From contig CANRMK010000051.1 in NCBI GenBank assembly GCA_947631715.1, positions 1 to 10,361 on the forward strand: 10,361 nt of DNA, in the 5' to 3' direction. Below are positions 1 through 5,374 of the stretch, one piece after another. Each line of letters begins with the position of its first letter. Position 1 is the first letter of the stretch. Source of the DNA: an uncultured Acetatifactor sp. (GTDB lineage Bacteria > Bacillota > Clostridia > Lachnospirales > Lachnospiraceae). A program made the position numbers and the translations under genes. A model generated the notes under the pieces. It was given only the letters and a program-made list of their open reading frames with translations. It was not told the DNA's origin and searched no databases.

Positions 1-23
1 TCATACCCCATTCCTATCCTCAT
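1..23 (-). CDS. ispF: 2-C-methyl-D-erythritol 2,4-cyclodiphosphate synthase, first codons only (partial)
   Basis: Only the start of the gene is inside the window. From the ATG at 23 the minus strand reads MRIGMGY, and the next codon begins with GA. This matches the very conserved IspF N-terminus (M-R-I-G-x-G-Y-D-V-H), whose Asp and His bind the active-site metal. IspF closes the cyclic diphosphate in the non-mevalonate (MEP) isoprenoid pathway in the cytosol. An in-frame ATG at 35 would add four residues (MREY). The ATG at 23 is preferred because it gives the family N-terminus. A GGAGG lies at 41-37, a rather long 13 nt away, and a weaker GAGAG lies closer. The call rests on only seven to eight residues, so extending the sequence leftward would settle it. 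Confidence 0.68.
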
Positions 24-80
24 ATACTCTCTCATTCCTCCTGACTGTTCTGCTTCCTTATATCCCGGTCGTCACTCACT

Positions 81-1676
81 CTACCGGGCACAGTTCATAA
101 GCGCCTCTCTGCTTTCATACAGAAGCACTACATAGTATCCGTCATCATATACGCATTTCCCTGTCTGTACTGCCAGGGTTCCGGTAAACTGTTCCGCTTC
201 CTGGGACGTAAGGAGCAAAAAGACCTCTCCCTGATGATAATCCTCCTGATAATAGCGCACCGGGGAAGACCACCGAAAATATCCCAGATATTCAGGATCC
301 CCTATATTGGCTATTTCTACCGCTCCATCAGTCAATTCTGTGATAATATTGGCATTGTTGTATGTGGCGAACCCAAAAGAGTATCCCTCCTCTTTCAAAA
401 AAGCGGCGACTGGACGACGGTTTTCGTTCTTGTCCGATGTGGCAAAGGATGCGGTCACCTTGGCCGTGCCAAGCATAAGGCAGCACGCGAGAACCAGCGC
501 TATCGCCCGCCGGTCCAGAAGCGGTTCGTCCGATTCCTCATAAAATGCCGCTGCCGGCAGAGCAAAGATCAGGATCGTGATATAATATCTGGGCACCATT
601 GTACTTGTCGTAAAAACAAACACAAAAACATTCAGCAAAAACGCCGTCACGGTAAACAGCGTCACAAAATATCTCTTTCCTTTCGTTCTGCCAAGATTCT
701 TTACCACACAGAACACAAATATACCGAGAATCACAAAAGACAAAATGGAAATCAGGCCTCTCAGAGAAAGAAATCCGCGATCCGGAATATACCCGAACAG
801 CATGAGCAGACATCCGAAAGCATTCTGCATCCGTTCAAACAAATCGCCCTGATAAATAGAGATAAAATTCGTGGCGCCGTAGGTCTTGAACACATAATGC
901 CTGCTCACCCAAAGTACATTTACCGCGTAACCCGCAAGACTGAAAAGAAAACCTGGCAGAGCGGCTTTCAAATATCCGGCTCTTTCACAGCCATACACTT
1001 TTCCTGCTTTTTCCCTGCTCATATAGTTCCTGAACTCATGAAACTCATCGGAACCGGCCAGATAGACAAATGACGCTAACAGCATAGGACATTGAAGAGC
1101 CAGCAGATAGCGCACTCCGGAAATGCCGCAGATCAGACTCAGAACCGCGAAGCCGACCGCCGTCACGTATTTACAGCCAGAACTGTATTCTCCCTTTTCC
1201 GCAAGGCGCAGAAACATACCGAAATACAGGAAAGCAATGATCACATGGGACAGGTACGTATTACCCATATGCATATGTGTCATCATAGTCTCCGAAAAGG
1301 GAAGCAGCAGAATCACTGAGGTCAGAACGGACCAGGACTTACGCAGTCTGAGCGGTTTCACAAAATAGAAGTAGGAACCCAGCATCGCCCCATAGAATAC
1401 AAGATTTACAACCATGCGGATCAGATGCCAGTTATCCGTCACCCGAAACAGCGGTCCCATGAGAAGATGGGTGTAAAGAAACCGAAATTCCGTGGAATAA
1501 TACCAATTCGGCGTTGCAAAAAAGTGCCCCTCCTCTGCCAGAAGTTTTGAAAAGATCATCTCTGCCGCCATATCCGAATCCAGCCAGTGATCCTGGCAGA
1601 ATACATTCAGAAAGATCAGCAGCAAAAGGCTCAATCCCAACAGTATATACGGTACAGATGCTTTCAGTTTCCTCAT
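81..1676 (-). CDS. Polytopic membrane protein, GT-C glycosyltransferase-like, function unknown
   Basis: A 531-residue integral membrane protein with about 10 hydrophobic segments, roughly at residues 9-27, 84-106, 115-127, 143-157, 172-205, 236-256, 284-297, 304-326, 336-358, 363-379 and 391-409. The first predicted outside loop carries the acidic motif W-L-D-S-D (31-35) followed by aromatic-rich sequence (FATPNWYYSTEFRFLYTH). An acidic residue pair in the first loop is typical of GT-C fold, polyprenyl-phosphate-sugar dependent transferases. Residues about 415-531 form a soluble C-terminal domain, also usual in GT-C enzymes. The start at 1676 has an AAAGG about 7 nt upstream. The gene lies between the tRNA terminator and ispF with no glycan genes visible, so donor and acceptor cannot be named. 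I do not recognise a specific family. A GT-C-like role is inference from topology and the loop motif; it could also be an unrelated transporter-like protein. Confidence 0.72.
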   Translation of the reverse strand: MRKLKASVPYILLGLSLLLLIFLNVFCQDHWLDSDMAAEMIFSKLLAEEGHFFATPNWYYSTEFRFLYTHLLMGPLFRVTDNWHLIRMVVNLVFYGAMLGSYFYFVKPLRLRKSWSVLTSVILLLPFSETMMTHMHMGNTYLSHVIIAFLYFGMFLRLAEKGEYSSGCKYVTAVGFAVLSLICGISGVRYLLALQCPMLLASFVYLAGSDEFHEFRNYMSREKAGKVYGCERAGYLKAALPGFLFSLAGYAVNVLWVSRHYVFKTYGATNFISIYQGDLFERMQNAFGCLLMLFGYIPDRGFLSLRGLISILSFVILGIFVFCVVKNLGRTKGKRYFVTLFTVTAFLLNVFVFVFTTSTMVPRYYITILIFALPAAAFYEESDEPLLDRRAIALVLACCLMLGTAKVTASFATSDKNENRRPVAAFLKEEGYSFGFATYNNANIITELTDGAVEIANIGDPEYLGYFRWSSPVRYYQEDYHQGEVFLLLTSQEAEQFTGTLAVQTGKCVYDDGYYVVLLYESREALMNCAR

Positions 1677-1796
1677 CTTTTTCCCTTTCTGATCTTCCTT
1701 CCACCGGAATGCGTCACTTCTGCTCTTCCCTCATGCCGCCCTCCGGCTGCTGAAAGCTGTACAGACTCCTGCCTCCCATCTTGCTTCAAGTTTTGG

Positions 1797-1829
1797 AAAA
1801 CAAAAAAGCCTTTCCTGCGAAAGGCTTTT
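1797..1829 (-). terminator. Intrinsic terminator of the tRNA-Val/tRNA-Met operon
   Basis: On the minus strand, three nucleotides after the tRNA-Met 3' end, AAAAGCCTTTC (1829-1819), a four-base loop GCAG and GAAAGGCTTTT (1814-1804) form a perfect 11 bp stem. It runs into a T-rich tract (1807-1797, TTTTTTGTTTT). This is a textbook rho-independent terminator placed directly behind the tRNA operon. It also separates that operon from the membrane protein gene that starts at 1676. The A-rich flank on the other side could let it work in both directions, but no plus-strand gene needs it. Confidence 0.93.
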
Positions 1830-1832
1830 GCA

Positions 1833-1906
1833 TAGCGAGAAAGGGATTTGAACCCCCGACACCGCGGGTATGAACCGCGTGCTCTAGCCAACTGAGCTAT
1901 CTCGCC
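1833..1906 (-). tRNA. tRNA-Met (anticodon CAU), elongator type
   Basis: A 74-nt cloverleaf. The acceptor stem GGCGAGA pairs with TCTCGCT, with a G-U pair at position 1-72, and the discriminator is A. TA occupies positions 8-9, and the D arm is GCTC...GAGC. The anticodon stem CGCGG/CCGCG encloses the loop TTCATAC, giving CAU. The T arm carries GGTTCAAATCC. CCA is not encoded and must be added by tRNA nucleotidyltransferase. The loop context and the G1-U72 pair fit elongator Met rather than initiator (no run of three G-C pairs in the anticodon stem) or lysidine-modified tRNA-Ile2, though the last cannot be excluded by eye. It is co-transcribed with the tRNA-Val 24 nt upstream. Confidence 0.96.
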
Positions 1907-1930
1907 GTATATTCCAGCAGTCCGCCGGAG

Positions 1931-2003
1931 TGGAAGTTATAGGGCTCGAACCTATGACCCTCTGCTTGTAAGGCAGATGCTCTCCCAGCTGAGCTAAACT
2001 TCC
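1931..2003 (-). tRNA. tRNA-Val (anticodon UAC)
   Basis: A 73-nt cloverleaf. The acceptor stem GGAAGTT pairs perfectly with AACTTCC and the discriminator is A. The D arm is GCTC...GAGC. The anticodon stem TCTGC/GCAGA encloses CTTACAA, giving UAC. The variable loop is GGGTC, and the T arm is ATAGG-TTCGAGC-CCTAT. The 3' CCA is not encoded. It is the first gene of the two-tRNA operon, about 25 nt downstream of the predicted transcription start. Confidence 0.97.
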
Positions 2004-2034
2004 ATAGTCAGCTACTTTTACAGCCGACTTGATT

Positions 2035-2063
2035 AGTATACAGTGACAGACTGCATTTGTCAA
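2035..2063 (-). promoter_or_regulatory. Sigma-A promoter of the tRNA-Val/tRNA-Met operon
   Basis: On the minus strand the consensus -35 TTGACA (2063-2058) and -10 TATACT (2040-2035) are separated by exactly 17 nt. Transcription should start near 2028 and enter tRNA-Val at 2003 after a short leader. The near-consensus hexamers and ideal spacing fit a strong stable-RNA promoter. It lies between the stop of the CvpA-like gene (2103) and the tRNAs, so the tRNAs need not depend on read-through. Confidence 0.9.
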
Positions 2064-2102
2064 GTTTTTTATTCTCGACATTACTATCAGTGTTTGTTTC
2101 GG

Positions 2103-2648
2103 TCAGATAATCAGAAAATCCCACAATTCTTCCATCGGAATAAAACTGAATTCCGACAGAAGCCTGTCCACGCCGAAAGCCAGATAGTTGTGCTGATAGA
2201 GCCAGGTCAGGATCCGGCTTTCCTCAGTCCAGGTCAGGATCATCACGTTAATTTTCCCAAGATCCATCATCATCACAAGCGTATATACAGTCCATAAGAT
2301 CAGAACTGTCTCCAAGATGCCAAATACCACTCCCAGCAGCTTGTCTGCAGAATGCACTACCGGGAGCTTCGCCACCATTTTAGCGGAAAAGAACACTATG
2401 CTTAACAAATGATGGACCAGGCCCAATACTGCGAGCAGAATCACCGCTACCGCCACCTGAAAGAATCTGCCCCTGTAATAATTTCCAATGCCGAACGCCA
2501 GGATAAGCACCACCACACTGACGATCAGCAGAGATATCAATGAAATCACAGATTTTACCATTCCCCTGCGGCAGCCGGCAATAATATTGACCAAGCAGAC
2601 CACTGCAAAACAGATCAACAGAATGTTCAGCTCTATATCCATACTCAT
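2103..2648 (-). CDS. CvpA-family membrane protein
   Basis: A 181-residue protein with four predicted membrane helices (about 5-24, 31-52, 62-84, 103-126). It carries the CvpA signatures: a glycine and basic cluster after helix 1 (GCRRGMVKSV, 25-34) and S-A-D-K-L-L-G-V-V-F-G (100-110) before helix 4. The C-terminal 50 residues are soluble. CvpA relatives are needed for colicin V production in Escherichia coli and are linked to envelope maintenance; the molecular role is unsettled. The ATG at 2648 is chosen because AGAGG (2660-2656) lies 7 nt upstream. An in-frame start at 2684 would add 12 residues that fall inside the hairpin element and lack a good ribosome binding site. It follows the LysM and beta-propeller genes on the same strand, but the 175-nt structured spacer may separate its expression from theirs. 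Confidence 0.85.
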   Translation of the reverse strand: MSMDIELNILLICFAVVCLVNIIAGCRRGMVKSVISLISLLIVSVVVLILAFGIGNYYRGRFFQVAVAVILLAVLGLVHHLLSIVFFSAKMVAKLPVVHSADKLLGVVFGILETVLILWTVYTLVMMMDLGKINVMILTWTEESRILTWLYQHNYLAFGVDRLLSEFSFIPMEELWDFLII

Positions 2649-2660
2649 CCGTATACCTCT

Positions 2661-2678
2661 TGCGTGCTTCAGCACGCA
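2661..2678 (-). repeat. Hairpin 2 of the 2649-2823 element (7 bp stem, UGAA loop)
   Basis: On the minus strand TGCGTGC (2678-2672), loop TGAA, and GCACGCA (2668-2662 counting the loop as 2671-2668; the full palindrome is 2661-2678) form a perfect GC-rich stem-loop. It directly abuts the AGAGG ribosome binding site of the CvpA-like gene (2660-2656), so its folding could affect translation initiation. The stop codon TGA of the 11-codon frame lies in the loop. Confidence 0.8.
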
Positions 2679-2704
2679 TACCAATCAAAAGTTTGAAAAT
2701 TCAT
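2669..2704 (-). CDS. Possible 11-residue leader peptide (MNFQTFDWYAC)
   Basis: On the minus strand an ATG at 2704 opens an 11-codon frame that ends in TGA at 2671-2669, 20 nt before the CvpA-like start. The sequence GGAGGTATAA lies upstream, with GGAGG about 13 nt from the ATG, which is long for a ribosome binding site. The start codon lies at the tip of hairpin 1 and the stop codon at the tip of hairpin 2. A translating ribosome would therefore melt one or both hairpins. The peptide is rich in aromatic residues and has no run of a single regulatory amino acid, so classic attenuation is not obvious. This may be an accidental frame inside a structured repeat. Confidence 0.25.
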   Translation of the reverse strand: MNFQTFDWYAC

Positions 2705-2801
2705 TTTCAAACTTATACCTCCATACCCGCTTCCCACAGGCGTTTTCAGGCACGCTGTTCCAGCGGCCCCAGCAATTCGATGCGAAGAACGTTCCGCGCA
2801 C
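2685..2801 (-). CDS. Possible 38-residue small protein or repeat-borne open frame
   Basis: Starting at a GTG (2801), 38 codons run to TGA at 2687-2685. Upstream of the GTG are AGAGGA and GGGGA, which are possible ribosome binding sites. The predicted peptide begins GTFFASNCWGRWNS after the first two residues, is rich in Trp, Phe and Cys, and ends YKFENEFSNF. The last third is encoded by hairpin 1, so the palindrome fixes much of its sequence. The composition (many Trp and Asn, two Cys) is unlike the neighbouring proteins. I favour a mobile or structured repeat that happens to be open in this frame, but a real small protein is possible. Conservation of synonymous versus non-synonymous sites across copies would decide. 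Confidence 0.25.
   Translation of the reverse strand: MRGTFFASNCWGRWNSVPENACGKRVWRYKFENEFSNF
2689..2714 (-). repeat. Hairpin 1 of the 2649-2823 element (11 bp stem, UGAA loop)
   Basis: On the minus strand AAGTTTGAAAA, loop TGAA and TTTTCAAACTT form an unbroken 11 bp stem, or a 12 bp palindrome around a 2-nt centre. The stem is AT-rich and is followed by TTTGATTGG rather than a long T-run, which makes it a poor terminator. The start codon of the 11-codon frame lies at its tip. Confidence 0.85.
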
Positions 2802-2823
2802 TAAGTCCCCTAATCCTCTTTCG

Positions 2824-4020
2824 TTATTTCAGCTGTATCGTATCAATAGAATCTTCCGTCACCAGGGTATATTTGTAAGTGTTTCCCGCAGGCAGCATCA
2901 GCCGGACAGGCTTGTGAAAGGTCCCGTTATATTTTACGATCCCGTCCATTGTCATGATCATACATTCCGTCTCGTTATACGCCACAAAGTTTTCCTGGCC
3001 GAAAAAGATGTCTGAGTATTCCATGTCCAGGTCATAACGCCCCACCTCGTCCCCGGCTGTATTATAGACGTTCAAGCAGTAAAGATGCCCGCTGTCCTCA
3101 GAACGAAATACAAGCCCTACATAGGTATCGCTGTAAAAGACCGACTGTACTTCTTCATCAAACAGATATTCCGCTGCCACAGTCGGCTTTCTGCTGCCGG
3201 TATAGATCATAAGCCGGCTGTCTCCCACTGCAAATGCCGTACTGTCATTCATGAACCGGATCATGGGGACGATCATATCCGTATATGACCAGGAGCTGAC
3301 GATGAAATCCAGATAGCTTTCTCCCACATCCGCGAAATTGTAAAATGCCACTTTCGTCTTGAGTACACCGGCATCCACATACACATAGGCCACACTCAAT
3401 AATTCCCCGTTAGGAGAAAGGCTGATCGCTCCCGGATATCCGGCGCTGTCCATATGAGCCTGTCCATGATAGCAGAGCTCGCCGGAGGCATCGTAAGTGT
3501 TTATCCATGCGGTATCCGTATCTGCCAGTACCGCAGTCACACGCCCGGATGCCGATACCGTCAGGTCGCGGACAGGCATAGCCGTAGTGATAGTTCCAAG
3601 CTGCCCCGAAGAATTCTGCACGTAAATATTTCTCCCGTTGTAATCGCCGATAGCAGCGGTATCTCCGCTGAGCGCCAGCCTGATATCCTGGATCTGATAT
3701 GTCTGGTTCCATGTGGTTTCTCCCTGGGCATTGGTGCAGTGGGCTCCATCCTTGCTGTACGTCAGTATCGAATTCCCGAGTCTGACATCTATAGCGCCCT
3801 GGGCGCTCTCCCTGGGCACAGTGGATATCACATCGTAATCTGTATATACATGGCGCTTATACTGAACCGCCATCAATGCGATCAAAGCTGCAGCGCATGC
3901 CGCCACAAGGAGCACGCGGTACACCGACACCAGCCTATGTCTTAAAATCTTCTCTTTATAATCGGTCTGCCTTTGTTCCCGCTTTGCCTTTTCTTTAAAG
4001 TAACTTTTGATATCCGCCAT
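2824..4020 (-). CDS. Membrane-anchored beta-propeller-like protein (DUF5711-like)
   Basis: A 398-residue protein. A basic cytoplasmic N-terminus (1-31, many Lys and Arg) is followed by one membrane helix (about 32-53) and a large ectodomain. The ectodomain contains repeated strand patterns of the WD40/PQQ-propeller kind, for example LTYSKDG, LTVSASGRVTAVLAD, ISLSPNGELLSVAYVY and IVKYNG. The length and layout match proteins annotated DUF5711 in Clostridia; that name is from memory of the family. No catalytic motif is visible. The start is the ATG at 4020, with GGAGG four bases upstream. Longer in-frame starts up to 4173 overlap the LysM gene and lack a binding site. It sits between a LysM protein and a CvpA-like protein, which suggests an envelope role (inference). 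A possible promoter of its own overlaps the end of the LysM gene. Confidence 0.8.
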   Translation of the reverse strand: MADIKSYFKEKAKREQRQTDYKEKILRHRLVSVYRVLLVAACAAALIALMAVQYKRHVYTDYDVISTVPRESAQGAIDVRLGNSILTYSKDGAHCTNAQGETTWNQTYQIQDIRLALSGDTAAIGDYNGRNIYVQNSSGQLGTITTAMPVRDLTVSASGRVTAVLADTDTAWINTYDASGELCYHGQAHMDSAGYPGAISLSPNGELLSVAYVYVDAGVLKTKVAFYNFADVGESYLDFIVSSWSYTDMIVPMIRFMNDSTAFAVGDSRLMIYTGSRKPTVAAEYLFDEEVQSVFYSDTYVGLVFRSEDSGHLYCLNVYNTAGDEVGRYDLDMEYSDIFFGQENFVAYNETECMIMTMDGIVKYNGTFHKPVRLMLPAGNTYKYTLVTEDSIDTIQLK

Positions 4021-4066
4021 GGTACCTCCGGGGCAATACAGCTTGTAAAATGCCTTGAATAAAATC

Positions 4067-4096
4067 ATTTTACCACATTTTCCCATACTATGGTAA
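4067..4096 (-). promoter_or_regulatory. Possible extended -10 promoter for the beta-propeller gene
   Basis: On the minus strand TGG-TAAAAT (4075-4067) forms an extended -10 element. A TTACCA (4096-4091, four of six consensus bases) lies 18 nt upstream as a -35. The predicted start near 4060 would give a 40-nt leader. The -35 overlaps the last codons of the LysM gene. It may provide independent expression inside an otherwise co-transcribed pair. Confidence 0.4.
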
Positions 4097-5263
4097 TAAA
4101 ATTTTCTGCCCCACCTTAATGTCGTTGGGATCCGCAATGCCGTTAAAATTGCAGATTTCCGCCACCTTTTCATCGCTTCCGTACCTTGCGGTACAGATTC
4201 CGATCAGAGTGTCTCCCCGCCTGATCACATAGGACGCCGGCTCCGCAGCTGTTTCAGCCTCCGGTGACGGCGCCAAAGCGGCACTGTCCTCCGGTGCAGA
4301 TTCCGGATCATCTGTCGGCGCCGGTTCGGGGTCCACAGTCTCTTGCGGTATCGGCTCGGGGGACGTGGTCGTCTCAGGCACTGGATCCGGGGTGATTTCC
4401 GGCAAAGCAGACCTGTCCGGCGCATTGGTCTGCGATCCTGCTGCGGCTGTATTTTCCTGCAGGATTGCAGCCGTCAATTTGTCCTCCGTCACAATAGTCC
4501 CCACCTGTGCGGAGGGGTTTGCCGCCTCCATCACATCCGGAAGCTGCTGCGTGGAAGCGTCCTCCAGCATCTGGGAAGCCGCCATATTCAAAGTTTCTCT
4601 GGCCTTTTCGTTGTTCATGACCGCAAAGCCCGCTGCACACAATACCACAAAAACCGCAGCTGCAGTATATTGCATTCTCCGGATTCTGCCGCCGGCGTTC
4701 TGCACCTTTTTGTTTTTTCTGAAAGGCACAGCCTGTCCACTCTGTTCTTCCGCCTGCTGTCTTCTCTCCTCCTGACGTTTTTTTACTTCATCATATTTTT
4801 CCTGATTGAACTCCTCCGGCTTTGCCTCTTCCTTACGGTCATCCAGCATAAATGCGAGCATGCTGTCATTTTTTTCATAAAACTGCGCATATCCCGCTAT
4901 GTATCTGCAGATATTCTGCTGGCAGACATGAAATCCCTCCACAAGCTCGCCGTTCAACAGCCGATATCCAAGAAATTCATACTGCGGGAAGAACTTTCTC
5001 CGCTGCTGCTCCGCCTCCTGCAATACAGCCTGGGACAGATGACGGCTTTCTCTCTGCAGGAAATTCAGTCGGACCGCGCCATAAAAGAACAGATACGTGA
5101 TACCCGCCTCTTCCTTTCTGACACCGTACAGCCCTACCGCCATTGCCTTGTCCCCTGCATGCCGGTTCAGCTGCTTGATATAGGAAGTGACATAATCCTC
5201 CACATAGATCCTGCAGTTCCCTCCCGGTTCTCCGATCTGTACAATATTTTTTGGCAAATCCAT
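4088..5263 (-). CDS. Single-pass LysM protein with N-terminal JAB/MPN-like domain
   Basis: A 391-residue protein in four parts. Residues 1-145 form a globular N-terminal domain. A Lys/Glu/Gln-rich, probably coiled segment (146-175) leads to a basic stop and one membrane helix (about 199-216). A long Pro/Glu/Thr/Ser-rich linker (about 240-343) spans the wall. A single C-terminal LysM domain (345-390, YVIRRGDTLIGIC ... NDIKVGQKILLP) should bind peptidoglycan glycan strands. The N-terminus is therefore predicted cytoplasmic and the LysM outside. The N-terminal domain follows the strand-helix pattern of JAB/MPN proteins but lacks the metal-binding His-x-His of the JAMM motif. The ATG at 5263 follows GGGAGGT at a good spacing; the in-frame ATG at 5293 adds 10 residues without such a site. 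The gene leads the LysM, propeller, CvpA-like series. Confidence 0.82.
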   Translation of the reverse strand: MDLPKNIVQIGEPGGNCRIYVEDYVTSYIKQLNRHAGDKAMAVGLYGVRKEEAGITYLFFYGAVRLNFLQRESRHLSQAVLQEAEQQRRKFFPQYEFLGYRLLNGELVEGFHVCQQNICRYIAGYAQFYEKNDSMLAFMLDDRKEEAKPEEFNQEKYDEVKKRQEERRQQAEEQSGQAVPFRKNKKVQNAGGRIRRMQYTAAAVFVVLCAAGFAVMNNEKARETLNMAASQMLEDASTQQLPDVMEAANPSAQVGTIVTEDKLTAAILQENTAAAGSQTNAPDRSALPEITPDPVPETTTSPEPIPQETVDPEPAPTDDPESAPEDSAALAPSPEAETAAEPASYVIRRGDTLIGICTARYGSDEKVAEICNFNGIADPNDIKVGQKILLP

Positions 5264-5314
5264 AAAAACACCTCCCATGCCGTTTTTATCCATGATAACA
5301 TCGACAGGAGAGGT

Positions 5315-5323
5315 ATTTTATCA
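5315..5323 (-). promoter_or_regulatory. Possible extended -10 promoter for the LysM gene
   Basis: On the minus strand TGA-TAAAAT (5323-5315) fits an extended -10 element. No convincing -35 hexamer is seen 16-18 nt upstream. A start near 5308 would give a leader of about 45 nt. It lies in the 111-nt gap between the galM stop and the LysM start. It is the only promoter-like signal there, and no clear terminator follows galM, so read-through from galM is also possible. Confidence 0.35.
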
Positions 5324-5374
5324 TTCTTTGTCATGCAGATCTTAAAAATTCTTCGACAAGGTTTGCATTCCAGG

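Larger units (their letters stand above)
2649..2823 (-). repeat. Structured intergenic element with two UGAA-loop hairpins (possible dispersed repeat)
   Basis: This 175-bp spacer lies between the beta-propeller gene stop (2824) and the CvpA-like start (2648). In minus-strand order it holds a GC-rich part with several small inverted motifs (for example GGAACGTTC near 2796-2788), a 38-codon open frame, an AT-rich 11 bp hairpin (2714-2689), a GC-rich 7 bp hairpin (2678-2661) and the ribosome binding site of the next gene. Both hairpins have the same loop, UGAA. Neither is followed by a real T-tract, so a terminator is unlikely. The layout suggests either a compact dispersed repeat of the REP or miniature-element kind, or a cis-acting RNA leader. 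The sequence style gives me an impression of an element recurring in related genomes, but I cannot confirm this here. Confidence 0.5.

Noticed and set aside
64..88. Inverted repeat CCCGGT/ACCGGG with a 13-nt loop near the end of the GT-C-like gene
   Set aside because: The stem is only 6 bp, overlaps the stop codon and has no T-tract on either strand, so it is not a credible terminator.
234..1073. A 279-codon plus-strand open frame opposite the GT-C-like gene
   Set aside because: Its composition is very basic and low in hydrophobic residues, as expected for the antisense of a membrane protein.
1716..1779. A 21-codon minus-strand frame (ATG at 1779) upstream of the GT-C-like gene
   Set aside because: It has no ribosome binding site and no recognisable product, and the region otherwise looks like plain leader.
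2689..2714. Hairpin 1 as the terminator of the beta-propeller gene
   Set aside because: The stem is AT-rich and followed by TTTGATTGG rather than a T-run, and its loop matches hairpin 2, which points to another role.
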